From JAEUKH01 sp964447205 (GTDB taxonomy: Bacteria > Myxococcota_A > Polyangia > Polyangiales > Ga0077539), in contig CAYUSB010000039.1 of assembly GCA_964447205.1 (NCBI GenBank), forward strand, positions 20,376 to 84,375: 64,000 bases of DNA, in the 5' to 3' direction. Shown in pieces: positions 25,537 through 35,299 of the stretch; position 1 is the stretch's first letter, and each line of letters begins with the position of its first letter. Made by a program: the position numbers and the translations under genes. The notes below the pieces were generated by a model that saw only the letters and a program-made list of their open reading frames with translations, did not search any database and was not told where the DNA came from.

Positions 25537-26883
25537 ATGCCCCGCAAGCAGCCCGCGCCCCAAACCCTCGACGTGCCCACCCTCCGACGCGCGCTGCGCG
25601 AGGGCGACCCGAAGGCGCGCCGCAAGGCCGCCGAGGACCTCGCCGCGGCCCGCGACCCCGCCGCCCTGGACGACCTGGACGCCGCCCTTCACGACCGCGA
25701 CGAGGGGCTCCGCAGCCGGGCCGCCTCGGCCCTCGCAGCCCTCGGCACCGACGAGGCCCTCGACGCCCTCCTGCGTCGCCTCCCGATCGAGCGACGTCCC
25801 AAGACCCTGGAGGCCCTCATCGGCGGCGTGGGGCGTTTTCCCACCGCACGGGCTGCCGACGCCCTCGGCGACCTGCTGCGAAGGGACGGTGACAAGGTTC
25901 CCGTCGGGTGGGCCCTGCGCGGGGCCCTCGGCGCGATGGGGCCCCACGGCCTCCGCGTCGCCGCCGCGTGCCTCGACGCGCCCGCCGCCGTCGCCGTGCA
26001 CGCCGCTGCGGCCCTCGGCAAGACCCGCGACCCCGCCGCCGTGGCGCCCCTGGTCCAACGCCTCGCCCGGAGCACCGACGGCGGTCTGTGCGAGACCCTC
26101 GTGGCGGCCCTCGGGGACATCGCCGCCCCGGCCGCCACGGCCGCGCTCACCGACGTGCTCGTGCGCGACCTGCACGGCCTCGGGATGAAGGCCGCCCTCG
26201 CGCTGGCGAAGCACGGCGTCGCGGGCGTTCACGCGGTGCTGCCGCTGCTGGCTGCGCCCGACGGCTCCCCGTCGCGTGCGGCCTACGCCTTGAGCCAGAG
26301 CGGGGCCCCGGTCGAAGACCCGACGGGGCTCGTCCCCCTGTTGCTGCGGCGGGACGCGATGGTCTGGGCCCGCGACGCCCTGGAGCGCGCATCTGGCGGC
26401 CTCGATGCGGCGTGCGCCGCCTGCGACGCGCTCGCGGCCGGCCTCGACGACGCCGACGCCGACCGCGTCTACGCCGCCGCGTGGTCGCTCGCCTGGATCG
26501 CCTCCGCGCGGCCCGCCGCCATCACCGACCACGCCCTCGCGCGGCTCCTCGCCGCCGCCGACACGCCCCAACACGACGCCCGGGCCCGCGTCGCCGACGC
26601 CCTCGCGCGCGTGCACCCACGCGGCATCGCGCAGACGGTCGCGGCCCTGCGCGATCCCAGCCTCGGGGTGCGGCACACGGCGGTCATGGCGATCGCGCAG
26701 TACCCCGTCGGCGTCCCGGAGGCCGCGGCCGTCCTCGCGGCGATGCTCGACGACGAGGGCCTCGCGATCTGGGCGACCGAGTCGCTGCGGCGCATCGGCC
26801 CCGAAGCCCACGCCGCGTTGCGGGCTGCGGCGGCGGGCGACGGAGAGGGCGCGCGTCGGGCCCAGAGGCTCCTCGGGCCCTGA
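25537..26883 (+). CDS. HEAT-repeat protein
   Basis: 448 residues made almost wholly of short helical repeats of about 31 residues. Examples are AAEDLAAARDPAALDDLDAA, RSRAASALAALGTDEALDAL, AALGDIAAPAATAALTDVLV and RVADALARVHPRGIAQTVAAL. Asp/Arg positions follow the HEAT/PBS-lyase consensus. No catalytic domain, signal peptide or membrane segment is present, so it is probably a cytoplasmic scaffold. ATG at 25537 directly precedes MPRKQPAPQTLDVPTLRRAL. Confidence 0.88.
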   Translation: MPRKQPAPQTLDVPTLRRALREGDPKARRKAAEDLAAARDPAALDDLDAALHDRDEGLRSRAASALAALGTDEALDALLRRLPIERRPKTLEALIGGVGRFPTARAADALGDLLRRDGDKVPVGWALRGALGAMGPHGLRVAAACLDAPAAVAVHAAAALGKTRDPAAVAPLVQRLARSTDGGLCETLVAALGDIAAPAATAALTDVLVRDLHGLGMKAALALAKHGVAGVHAVLPLLAAPDGSPSRAAYALSQSGAPVEDPTGLVPLLLRRDAMVWARDALERASGGLDAACAACDALAAGLDDADADRVYAAAWSLAWIASARPAAITDHALARLLAAADTPQHDARARVADALARVHPRGIAQTVAALRDPSLGVRHTAVMAIAQYPVGVPEAAAVLAAMLDDEGLAIWATESLRRIGPEAHAALRAAAAGDGEGARRAQRLLGP

Positions 26884-27398
26884 GGACTGCCGCGGTCGGG
26901 GCCGACGCGGAGGGGCGCCGCGCGCGAGCCCGCTTCATCGATGGGCACCTCCCCGTCGGAGGGCGCCGCTGTGCTCCGTGTGCTGGGCCCCGCCCGACCG
27001 GAGAGCCCGACTGCACGGTCTGCAACCCGGGTCTCCCCGCCCGGCGGGTGCCGTTGCAACGCCCGCAGCGGGCTCCTCCCACGCGGAGACTGCCGTTGCA
27101 GGGCGCTCTCTGGCGCTCTCCTGGGAGGAGGAGGCAGAGAATGGGCAGTCCAACGGGATCCGCGCGCCGAGCACCCGCCCGGGTGGGGCTCCATTGCCCA
27201 CGTCCGAGTCGACAGATTCCCCGTGACGCGCGGCGACCTGTTCTGCTCCCGGCAGCGACCCCGGAGCGTGCGAGGCTAGAGATTTTCGGTGGCGGTGATG
27301 GCCATCGACGTGGACGGCCACGCGGTGGGGGACGTGCATCGTGTGGAGGCTTGAGCCACCTTCGAGGGGCGCTGGACGCGCAGAGAGGAGATTCTCGT
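26884..27398. other. Intergenic region without a recognised gene
   Basis: 515 bases. Contains a short direct repeat (TGCCGTTGCA near 27048 and 27089) and a few short open frames without ribosome sites or family features. The last 20 bases carry AGAGAGGAG, the ribosome site of the following small gene. It may contain decayed coding sequence, since a short frame ending at 27354 (MAIDVDGHAVGDVHRVEA) looks gene-like. Confidence 0.4.
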
Positions 27399-27653
27399 AT
27401 GGGCGACGCAGTACGCATCATTGAGGTCGAGGGGCCGGGGGAGTTGCCCCGGTTCGCGCTGCCGGAGGGAGTCGATCGGCGGCTCCAGTGGCTGCTCGAC
27501 AAGCAGGACCGCGGCGAGGCCCTGACGGACGACGAGCGCGCGGAGGCGGAAGGCCTGGTCGAGCTGGTCGACCTCCTGGCCCTGCTCACGCTGCGCCCCC
27601 TCGTTGGTGATCCCCCCGCCCGAGGCCCCGTAGGGAGCCCCGGGCCCCGATGA
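27399..27653 (+). CDS. Small acidic protein, conserved-looking hypothetical
   Basis: 84 residues: MGDAVRIIEVEGPGELPRFA, then LPEGVDRRLQWLLDKQDRGE and LTDDERAEAEGLVELVDLLALLTLR. A beta strand followed by a helical, acidic body. The LPxGVxxRLQxLLDxQDxGxxLTxxERxEAEGLVxLxxLLxLLxLR pattern is one I recognise from widespread small proteins of unknown function, often encoded beside nucleases. Good ribosome site AGAGAGGAG. Convergent with the Kazal-like gene. Confidence 0.75.
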   Translation: MGDAVRIIEVEGPGELPRFALPEGVDRRLQWLLDKQDRGEALTDDERAEAEGLVELVDLLALLTLRPLVGDPPARGPVGSPGPR

Positions 27654-27665
27654 CCCCCGCAGCCC

Positions 27666-28418
27666 TCAGGACATCGGGCACTGCCCCCGGCTCGCGACCC
27701 GAACGCCCACCCCGGTGGCCCAGCACGCGTTGACGTACGACCGCCCGTTGCAGCCGCACACGGCGTCGATCTCGCCCGAACATCGCCCGGGCCCCGTGAT
27801 GGCGGCGCATCCTCCCGGGGTGCCGCACCCTTCGCCCCGGCAGTACTGCCCGGGGTTGCACTCGTTGTCGGTGCGACACGGGAAGTCTGTCCCCGCGGGC
27901 GGCGGGCGGCAGCAGTCGGAGCACGCGGGGTCGACGCAGGTGCCCGTGAGCAGGCAACACTGCTGCGACGCGGGGCAGTGGGCCTGGGTGGCGCAGGCGA
28001 TGCGCTCGGGCACAGGGCCTCCCGCGTCGCGGCCCGTGTCATGGACGGACGTGCCGCACGCCCCCACCGCGAGGGTCACCCGAACGCCCGCCCGCGCGGC
28101 CTCAGGCAGGTCGCGGTAGGTGACCCCGTCGCAGCCACAGACATCGCAGCGGATCCCCCCCGCCGGACAGGCAGGCCTGAGTCCGCTCCCGTGGCCCTGG
28201 CGGGGCACACAGACCCCTATCCCGACGCAGCCCGAACCCCCGCAGAAGCTCTCGGCGTCGCAGTCGAGGTGCGAGGCGCAGGGGCGCTCCTGGCCGACCG
28301 GGGGCGGAGGACGGCACGCGTCACGCTCGGTACTGGGGTCGAAGCATCGACCGGTGGCGAGGCAACACGCGGCCCCGGGCAGGCACCGCGCGCCCCCGCA
28401 CAACCGTGGCAGGTCCAA
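27666..28418 (-). CDS. Cys-rich protein with two Kazal-like domains
   Basis: About 250 residues. Two copies of a Cys-rich module, each with a CC...GRC/GTC segment, a C...CDAESFC or CNPGQYC segment and a Kazal-like end: VCGCDGVTYRDLPEAARAGV and VCGCNGRSYVNACWATGVGV. Such modules occur in secreted protease-inhibitor-like or surface proteins. No signal peptide is visible downstream of the mutL stop. The TTG at 28418 is the first plausible start, and the frame continues upstream overlapping mutL. Likely exported, but the N-terminus is unresolved or lost. Confidence 0.7.
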   Translation of the reverse strand: MDLPRLCGGARCLPGAACCLATGRCFDPSTERDACRPPPPVGQERPCASHLDCDAESFCGGSGCVGIGVCVPRQGHGSGLRPACPAGGIRCDVCGCDGVTYRDLPEAARAGVRVTLAVGACGTSVHDTGRDAGGPVPERIACATQAHCPASQQCCLLTGTCVDPACSDCCRPPPAGTDFPCRTDNECNPGQYCRGEGCGTPGGCAAITGPGRCSGEIDAVCGCNGRSYVNACWATGVGVRVASRGQCPMS

Positions 28419-28423
28419 GCCCC

Positions 28424-30349
28424 TCAGCGCCCCACCTTGCGCTCGAGCTCTGACCAGCGCATCGACCACACCACGGGGCGGCCGTGGGGGCAGTGGCCCG
28501 CGAAGTCGACCCCGTCGAGGGCCGCGAGCAGGGCCCGGGCCTCGTCGTCGGCCACGGTCTCGCCCCCGCGCAGAGACCCGTGGCAGGCCATGGTGGCCAG
28601 GACGAGGTCGACGGCCTTGGAGAAGTCGTTGCTCTGCCGCCCGAGCTCGGCCACGAGGTCGCGCACGAGGCGCCGCGGGTCGGCCCGGGTGAGCAGGGCG
28701 GGGACGGCCCGGACGGCCACGGTGGTCGGCCCCATGGGCGACAGGTCGACCCCGAGGGCCAGAAGCTCGGGGCCGTGCTCCTCCACCACGGCCACCTCGT
28801 CCGCCGAGAGCTCGACCCGCTCGGGCACGAGGAGGGGCTGCATCGACACCGACCGTTGGGCGTAGGCCCGGCGCAGCCGCTCGAAGGCCACCCGCTCGGC
28901 CGCGGCGTGCTGATCGAGGATCACCAGCCCCGCGGGGCCCTCGCACACCAGGTACATCCTGCGCACCTGGCCCACGTAGTGGAGCGAGGCGAAGTTCGAC
29001 CCGGGGGGGGCCGTCCCGGCGTCGTCGAAGGGAGCCGAGGCAGGGGTCGCTGGGCCAGGCCCGGGGGCCGTCCGAGGCGGCATCACGTCGGCGTAGGCCA
29101 CGGGGGGATACGGGGCCGCGAGGATACGCCCCCAGGGGTCGTCGGAGGGCAGGGGCCCGGGGCTCTGCACGAAGGCCCCAAGGGGCCGCGGAGCCGGGGA
29201 GGAGGACGGGGGCAGGGCCGAAGCCGCAGGGGCCCGCGCCGGAGCGGGCTCGGCGAGGCCGGGCGGCGGGGCGTCGTCGGGCGGCGGGGCGGGGTCGGCC
29301 TCGGGGCGAGGCCCGGGGGCGATGTGGTCGCTCCAGAAGGTGGCCGGGCGGGTGGTGGCCCGGGCCCAAGGGGCGCTCGAGGCCGCGTCGCGCAGGACGG
29401 TCATCACGGCCTCGAAGACCGCCCCCTGGGACTGAAACCGCACCTCGCTCTTCTGCGGGTGCACGTTGACATCCACCTCCTCCGGCGGAACCTCCACCAG
29501 GACCGCCCCCACGGGATATCGCCCGGAGTCCAGGGTGCTCCCGTAGGCCTGGGCCACGGCCCGCATCAGGACCCGATCGCGGACGTGGCGGCCGTTGACG
29601 TATAAAGCCAGGTGCCCGGCCCCGCCGCGGGCCCGCTCGGGCGGACCGAGGAGGGCCACCACCCGGATGGCCCCCCGGGCCCCCCGCAGGTCGGCCAGCT
29701 GCTCGTCAGGCCACACCTCCCGAACCCGATGCCCGATGTCGGTGTGCCGAAGAAACTCCCGCACCACCTTGCCGTCGCGCCGCACAACGAAGCGCACGTC
29801 GGGCCGCGGGATGGCCATCCGCACCACGGCCTCCACACACGCCGACCCCTCCGTGGTCGGGGTCCGCATGAACTTCCGTCGGGCCGGGGTGTTGTAGAAC
29901 AGGTCTTCGACGGTGATGGTCGTCCCGACAGCGCATCCTGCGGGTTTGATGACAGCGGGCCCCCCGGCCTCGACCACACACTCGGCCCCGGCGTCGGCCC
30001 CGCGGGCCCGCGACACGATGCGGGTGCGCGACACCGAGGCGATCGACGGCAGGGCCTCCCCCCGAAAGCCGAAGGTGGCCACCCCCACCAGGTCGTCGGC
30101 CGAGCGGATCTTGCTCGTGGCGTGGCGCACGACGGCCAGGGCGAGGTCGTCCGGGTGCATCCCCACCCCGTCGTCGGTGACCGAGAGCCGGGCCAGACCC
30201 CCCCCGTCGACGGTGACGGTGACCGTCTCGGCCCCGGCGTCGAGGGAGTTCTCTACGAGTTCTTTTACGACCGAAGCGGGGCGCTCCACCACTTCGCCAG
30301 CGGCGATCTGGTTGGCCACATCGGCGGGCAACAGGGCAATGACCGACAC
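28424..30349 (-). CDS. mutL: DNA mismatch repair protein MutL (endonuclease type)
   Basis: 641 residues. N-terminal GHKL ATPase: EVVERPASVVKELVENSLDA, DDGVGM, GFRGEALPSIASV, then DLFYNTPARRKF and NVHPQKSEVRF. A Pro/Ala-rich linker of about 130 residues follows. The C-terminal domain carries DQHAAAERVAFE, exactly the DQHA(X)2E(X)4E metal-binding endonuclease motif, plus ACHGSLRGGE and CPHGRP. So this is the latent-endonuclease MutL of bacteria that lack MutH. GTG 30349 was chosen because the ordered domain begins MSVIALLPADVANQIAAGEV. The frame is open for 21 codons further upstream. Confidence 0.97.
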   Translation of the reverse strand: MSVIALLPADVANQIAAGEVVERPASVVKELVENSLDAGAETVTVTVDGGGLARLSVTDDGVGMHPDDLALAVVRHATSKIRSADDLVGVATFGFRGEALPSIASVSRTRIVSRARGADAGAECVVEAGGPAVIKPAGCAVGTTITVEDLFYNTPARRKFMRTPTTEGSACVEAVVRMAIPRPDVRFVVRRDGKVVREFLRHTDIGHRVREVWPDEQLADLRGARGAIRVVALLGPPERARGGAGHLALYVNGRHVRDRVLMRAVAQAYGSTLDSGRYPVGAVLVEVPPEEVDVNVHPQKSEVRFQSQGAVFEAVMTVLRDAASSAPWARATTRPATFWSDHIAPGPRPEADPAPPPDDAPPPGLAEPAPARAPAASALPPSSSPAPRPLGAFVQSPGPLPSDDPWGRILAAPYPPVAYADVMPPRTAPGPGPATPASAPFDDAGTAPPGSNFASLHYVGQVRRMYLVCEGPAGLVILDQHAAAERVAFERLRRAYAQRSVSMQPLLVPERVELSADEVAVVEEHGPELLALGVDLSPMGPTTVAVRAVPALLTRADPRRLVRDLVAELGRQSNDFSKAVDLVLATMACHGSLRGGETVADDEARALLAALDGVDFAGHCPHGRPVVWSMRWSELERKVGR

Positions 30350-30477
30350 CCCCGGAGGGTACCACCCTCCCGCCCAGGGCGTGAGGCGAGTGTTTGCCTG
30401 TTTGACCCCCAAGTCCGCGCGATGCTAGCGTCGTGCCCATACGGCGGCGCGGGCGCATCGCGCACCTCGAAGCGATC

Positions 30478-32985
30478 ATGAAGCTCTGCCCGCAATGTAA
30501 CAATGAGTTCGACGACACCCAGGGGCGGTGCCCCTACGACGACTCCGTTTTGCGGCCGCGTACGGCTCCCGGTGGGGTCACCACCGGGGTGGGCATCGGG
30601 GCCACCACCGGGGGCATGCTCGGCGGGGCCCCCCTGTCCGCTGCCGCCGCCGCCAGTTCGGCCGCGTCCCCCGCCGTCCTCTCCGCCGCACACGGGGCGC
30701 CCCTGTCGGCCCGCAGCGGGGCCGTGCTCCGCGGGGTGGGGGCCTCCAGCAGCACCTTCAAACCCGTCTCCAACGCGCGGATTCCGCGCCCCGCCCTGAG
30801 CCCCTCGGGCCGCGAGACCGAGTCCTTCGCCACGGTGCGCGATGAAGGGTACGGCCTCACGGGAGCTCCGACCCTCGCCAACGACGCCCTCGACCCCGAC
30901 GCCCTCGATGCCCCGGGGCCCGACCCCACCACGGCCATCGCCTCGCCGCCAGACCCCGACGCCGGGGCCACCATGCGGGTCCCCCCGATGGTTCAGCTCG
31001 GCCTCCGCACGAGCCCTGGAGTCGCCCCGGCCTACCGCCCCCCGCCCCGCTTCGACCCCGGGCCCCCGCGAGCCCAAGACCCCGCCTCCGAGGGGCTCAC
31101 CCCCTCTGAACCCGCCGACTCCTTCGGGACCGACCCCTCCGTCCCGATGCCCGCCGACGAGCGCACGAGCGTACAGAAGACAGTCAACCCCCCCGCCCCC
31201 ACCGCCACCACGCCCTCCAGCCCCGGCATCGACCCCGACGCCTTCACCGACAGCCCCACCATCGCCATCAAGACCGTCGGAGACATCCCGGAGTACCAGG
31301 GCCCCAAGACCGAGCCCCCCATCCCCGACGACGACCCCCCCGAGAGCCGCTCCTCGGAGCCCGACCTGACCGGGCAGCTCATCGCAGGCCGCTACCGGGC
31401 CATCCGCCTCCTCGGCGAAGGGGGCATGGGGGTGGTGTACTCCGCCGTCGACGAGCGCCTCGAGAAGCCCGTGGCCATCAAGGTCCTCAAGGAGGAGTAC
31501 GCCCGCCGCGCCGACGTGGTGGCCCGCTTCACCCAGGAGGCCAAGAGCGCCGCCAAGATCAAACACGAGAACGTCCTGCAGGTCACCGACCACGGCAAGA
31601 GCGCCGAGGGCCAGCACTACATCGCGATGGAGCTGCTCACCGGCACCGACCTCGCCGACGTCCTCCACCGCGACGGGACCGTCACCGTCGACCGCGGCCT
31701 CGACCTCGCCGGACAGATCTGCCGGGCCCTCACCGCCGCCCACGAGCAGGGGGTCGTACACCGCGACCTCAAGCCCGAAAACGTCTTCCTCATCCAAGAG
31801 TCCAGCGGCCGGGAGGTCGTCAAGATCGTTGACTTTGGCATCGCCCAGCTCAAGGACAACACCGGCGACGGCAAGAAGCTCACCCGCACCGGGATGATCT
31901 TCGGCACCCCGGAGTACATGTCGCCCGAGCAGGCGAGCGGAAAGCCCATCGACCACCGCGTGGACGTCTACGCCGTGGGGGTGATCTTGTACGAGATGTT
32001 CTCGGGGCGGGTGCCCTTCGTGGGCGACACGTTTATGGGCGTGCTGACCCAGCACATGTTTGAGATGCCCCCCCCCCTGGCCCACATCAACCCCACCGTG
32101 GCGGTCTCCCCCGACCTGGAGGCCGTGATCTTCAAGGCCCTCGCCAAAGACCCGGGCCAGCGCTACCCCTCCATGGCCGCCCTCGCCGAAGACCTCGGCC
32201 GGGTGCGGGCCGGCCTTCAGGCCCAGGCCCCGCGGCTGCACCACGGGGGGTCTCCCTCGGGGGCCTTCTCGACCCCGGCCGGGTCAAACGATCCGACCCG
32301 TCCCGCGGCCATCGTGACCTCCTTCACGGGCGAGACCACCCTCGCCGTGACCCCGGCCCCCCGACGCCGCAAGCTGGGCCTCGTCCTGGCCCTCGCGGTG
32401 AGCGCCGCCGCCGGGCTCGCCGTGGCCTACTCGCTCTCCACCCCCGAGGCCCCACCCCGGGTCGCGACCCCCGCGACACCCCCCGCGACGCCCCCCGCGA
32501 CGCCCCCCGCGACGCCCCCCGCGACCGCTCCCAGCCCGCCCCGTCCTGCGGCCAACCCCACCCCGACGGCCAACCCCGCCCCGGTCCCAGGGCCAGAGCA
32601 GCCCGCTCCCGCCGCCCAAGGGCGCCCCGCGGAGCCCGCCCGGATCGAGGTGCGCTTCGCCGTGGCGGGCCACCCCGACGCGCGGATGGAGGCCCGCCTC
32701 GAAGGGGCCGCGGAGCCCGACCCGGCCCTGTCGTGCCCGGCCCTGCCGTGTACCCGGTCGGTGACGGTCGGGGTGCCGTTGCAGGTGACGGCCATCGCCG
32801 GACGGCGGCGCCGTACGACTTCGGTCGTACCCGAGCGGGCCGGACAGGAGTTCGCCCTCGACCCGGGCCCCGAGCCCCGGGCCCGTCCGTCGTCCGGATC
32901 CCAGGGGTCGCGGCCCCACCGCCAGAGCACCCCGCGGTGCGGCCAACGTTATCCAAACTCCGACCTTCTCGTCCCCTGCATTTAA
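30478..32985 (+). CDS. Ser/Thr protein kinase with N-terminal zinc ribbon
   Basis: 835 residues. The N-terminus KLCPQCNNEFDDTQGRCPYD is a CxxC...CxxD/H zinc-ribbon-like element. A Pro/Asp-rich low-complexity linker of about 270 residues follows. The Hanks kinase domain (about 300-580) has GEGGMGVVY, VAIKVL, HRDLKPENVF, DFGIAQ and GTPEYMSPEQ. Then a transmembrane helix (LGLVLALAVSAAAGLAVAYS) and a periplasmic tail with ATPP repeats and a beta-rich end. A signalling kinase with an extracytoplasmic sensor region. ATG 30478 starts the zinc ribbon. Immediately followed by a second kinase gene. Confidence 0.94.
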   Translation: MKLCPQCNNEFDDTQGRCPYDDSVLRPRTAPGGVTTGVGIGATTGGMLGGAPLSAAAAASSAASPAVLSAAHGAPLSARSGAVLRGVGASSSTFKPVSNARIPRPALSPSGRETESFATVRDEGYGLTGAPTLANDALDPDALDAPGPDPTTAIASPPDPDAGATMRVPPMVQLGLRTSPGVAPAYRPPPRFDPGPPRAQDPASEGLTPSEPADSFGTDPSVPMPADERTSVQKTVNPPAPTATTPSSPGIDPDAFTDSPTIAIKTVGDIPEYQGPKTEPPIPDDDPPESRSSEPDLTGQLIAGRYRAIRLLGEGGMGVVYSAVDERLEKPVAIKVLKEEYARRADVVARFTQEAKSAAKIKHENVLQVTDHGKSAEGQHYIAMELLTGTDLADVLHRDGTVTVDRGLDLAGQICRALTAAHEQGVVHRDLKPENVFLIQESSGREVVKIVDFGIAQLKDNTGDGKKLTRTGMIFGTPEYMSPEQASGKPIDHRVDVYAVGVILYEMFSGRVPFVGDTFMGVLTQHMFEMPPPLAHINPTVAVSPDLEAVIFKALAKDPGQRYPSMAALAEDLGRVRAGLQAQAPRLHHGGSPSGAFSTPAGSNDPTRPAAIVTSFTGETTLAVTPAPRRRKLGLVLALAVSAAAGLAVAYSLSTPEAPPRVATPATPPATPPATPPATPPATAPSPPRPAANPTPTANPAPVPGPEQPAPAAQGRPAEPARIEVRFAVAGHPDARMEARLEGAAEPDPALSCPALPCTRSVTVGVPLQVTAIAGRRRRTTSVVPERAGQEFALDPGPEPRARPSSGSQGSRPHRQSTPRCGQRYPNSDLLVPCI

Positions 32986-33002
32986 AGAATGCCCAAGAGC
33001 CC

Positions 33003-35294
33003 GTGACTGCCCCCGCCCCCAAACCCCCCGCCGCCTCCGAGACCCCCGTCTCCACGGGCGAGGTCCTGCCGCGGAAGTTTGGCAAGTACACCCTGATCCG
33101 GGGCCTCGCCAAGGGCGGGATGGCCGAGCTCTACCTCGCCATCCATCGCTCGATCGCGGGGTTTGAGCGCCTCGTCGTCATCAAGCGCATCCTGCCGGAG
33201 TTTGGCCGCGACCAGGACTTCATCACCATGCTCCTGCAGGAGGCCCGCATCGCGGCGACCTTCTCGCACCCCAACATCGTCACCATCTTCGACGTGGGGC
33301 AGGCCGAGGGCGAGTACTTCATCGCGATGGAGCACATCCACGGCGAAGACCTCCGGTCGATCGTACGGGCCATGAAGCCCAAGAAGGTCAAGGAGTTTCC
33401 CCTGGAGCACGCCCTGGCCATCGGCCTCGGGGCCTCCGCGGGCCTCGCCTACGCCCACGAGCACAAGGACCTCCACGGCAACCCCCTGGAGGTCGTGCAC
33501 CGCGACATCTCCCCCCAAAACCTCCTCGTGACCTTCACGGGGGATGTCAAGGTGGTTGACTTCGGCATCGCCAAGGCCGCCGTGACCCGCGACGAGCAGG
33601 CCGACCTCGACACCGCCGACGTGACCGACTCGGGGGCCCGGGCCAAGACCCCGAAGCCCCCGGGCCGAGGCCCCGACCCCGACACCAAGGCCGGGCAGAT
33701 CAAGGGCAAGATCCCCTACATGAGCCCCGAGCAGGCCCGGGGCGACGCCCTCGACGCCCGCAGCGACATCTTCTCCCTGGGCATCATCCTGTGGGAGCTC
33801 TGCACGGGCCGACGGCTCTTCCGCGGCCCCACCGAGGCCGACACCCTGCGGATGATCACCGACGGGGAGTACCCCTCGGCCCGGGCCGTCAACCCGCGGG
33901 TGTCCGAGCGCCTCGACGCCGTCCTCATGAAGGCCCTGCACCCCGACCGGGAGCAGCGGTACAGCGCCGCCCGGGCCCTCCAGGGCGACCTCGAGGGGGT
34001 CGTGCACGCCGAGCGGATCCCCGTGTCCAACGTGGCCCTCGGGGCGTGGATGGGCATGCTCTTCGAGGAGGGCCTGGCCGCTCAACGGGCCGCCCTGGCA
34101 GAAGGCAAGCAGCTTGCCGATGTCCTGGCCCACGACGAGCCCGACCCGGAGCCCCCCGGGTCGCACGTGACCGCGGTGCAGGGCCCCATGGGCCGCTCGG
34201 GGGTCACCGAGGTCCCGCGCAAGACCCCCTGGGCGGTGGTCGGGGTGCTGGCCCTCATCGTGCTCGGGGCCGTGGCCTGGGCGGTCCTGCGCGAGCGGCG
34301 CACGGGGGCCTCCGAGGACGCCGCCCGGGCCGCTGCGTCGGCGTTGGCCCAGGGGTCGATCGAGCTCCACTCCGACCCCGAGGGGGCCCACATCTGGATC
34401 AACGACGCCCCCACCCCCCACCGTACGCCGTACACCCTGCGCGACCTGGCCACGGGGCCCGAGGCCCGGTTTCGGGTGCGCCTGACGGCCGAGGGGTACG
34501 CTCCCTACACCGAGGAGGTGGCCCTGCCCACCCGGGGGGCCACGGGGCGGGTCTCGGCGCGGCTGGAGCGGGCCCGGGCTGAAGCGGTAGCCGTCCTGGA
34601 GGTGAACACCACCCCGCCAGGGGCCACGGTTCTGGTCGACGGGAGGCCCGCCCCGGGGGTGACCCCGATGACCGTCCCGGGTCTGGCCCCGGGGGTCGAG
34701 CACACGGTGGTCGTGCGGCACCCGGAGATGGTCGACGAGACCTTCACCTTCGTCGGGGCCGCGGGTCGGGTCGAGACCCGGTCCCTGCCCCTGCGGGAGC
34801 GCCCCCTCGGGCCCGACGAGGCCTTCCTCACCCTGTCTACCGAGCCCTCCACGGCGCGGGTTCGGGTCGGTGACCGGGAGCTTTCTGGGGCCTCGCCGCA
34901 TCGGGTTCGGGTCACTACGGGGCAGCCCCTGGTGGTGGTGGCCACGGCCCCGGGGCACGTGACCGAGACCCGGACCCTGCGCCCCACCCCCGGACAGACC
35001 GTGGCCGTCCCGACCCTGCACCTGTCGCGCGACCGTCGACCCGGTCCCGCGGCCCCGCCCCCGGGCCCGGCCCCCGTGGTCGATCGTACCCCGGGGCGCC
35101 TGACGGTAGGCTCCAACCCCTGGTGCAACGTCACCATCGACGGGACCTCCCGGGGACAGACCCCCGTGGTCAACCTCTCGCTCCCCCCCGGCCGCCACAC
35201 CATCGTGTGCACCAACCCCGAGCGCGGAACCCAAACCCGCACCGTCGAGCTCGGCCCCGGCCAGAGCCTCCGCGTCCCCATCAACTTCCCCTAG
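33003..35294 (+). CDS. Ser/Thr protein kinase with PEGA repeats
   Basis: 763 residues. Kinase domain (about 20-330): GLAKGGMAELYLA, LVVIKRIL, VVHRDISPQNLLV, VVDFGIAKA, IPYMSPEQARGD. It is the HRDISPQN subclass common in Myxococcota. A transmembrane helix (WAVVGVLALIVLGAVAWAVL) follows. The periplasmic part has four PEGA-type segments (IELHSDPEGAHIWI, LEVNTTPPGATVLVDG, LTLSTEPSTARVRVGD, LTVGSNPWCNVTIDG). PEGA domains probably bind cell-envelope polymers. GTG 33003 overlaps nothing and has only a weak ribosome site. Follows the first kinase by 17 bases, so cotranscribed. Confidence 0.94.
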   Translation: MTAPAPKPPAASETPVSTGEVLPRKFGKYTLIRGLAKGGMAELYLAIHRSIAGFERLVVIKRILPEFGRDQDFITMLLQEARIAATFSHPNIVTIFDVGQAEGEYFIAMEHIHGEDLRSIVRAMKPKKVKEFPLEHALAIGLGASAGLAYAHEHKDLHGNPLEVVHRDISPQNLLVTFTGDVKVVDFGIAKAAVTRDEQADLDTADVTDSGARAKTPKPPGRGPDPDTKAGQIKGKIPYMSPEQARGDALDARSDIFSLGIILWELCTGRRLFRGPTEADTLRMITDGEYPSARAVNPRVSERLDAVLMKALHPDREQRYSAARALQGDLEGVVHAERIPVSNVALGAWMGMLFEEGLAAQRAALAEGKQLADVLAHDEPDPEPPGSHVTAVQGPMGRSGVTEVPRKTPWAVVGVLALIVLGAVAWAVLRERRTGASEDAARAAASALAQGSIELHSDPEGAHIWINDAPTPHRTPYTLRDLATGPEARFRVRLTAEGYAPYTEEVALPTRGATGRVSARLERARAEAVAVLEVNTTPPGATVLVDGRPAPGVTPMTVPGLAPGVEHTVVVRHPEMVDETFTFVGAAGRVETRSLPLRERPLGPDEAFLTLSTEPSTARVRVGDRELSGASPHRVRVTTGQPLVVVATAPGHVTETRTLRPTPGQTVAVPTLHLSRDRRPGPAAPPPGPAPVVDRTPGRLTVGSNPWCNVTIDGTSRGQTPVVNLSLPPGRHTIVCTNPERGTQTRTVELGPGQSLRVPINFP

Positions 35295-35299
35295 AGCCC

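Noticed and set aside
32982..35234. 750-codon minus-strand open frame opposite the PEGA kinase gene
   Set aside because: Low-complexity antisense of a GC-rich gene; the plus strand has kinase and PEGA motifs.
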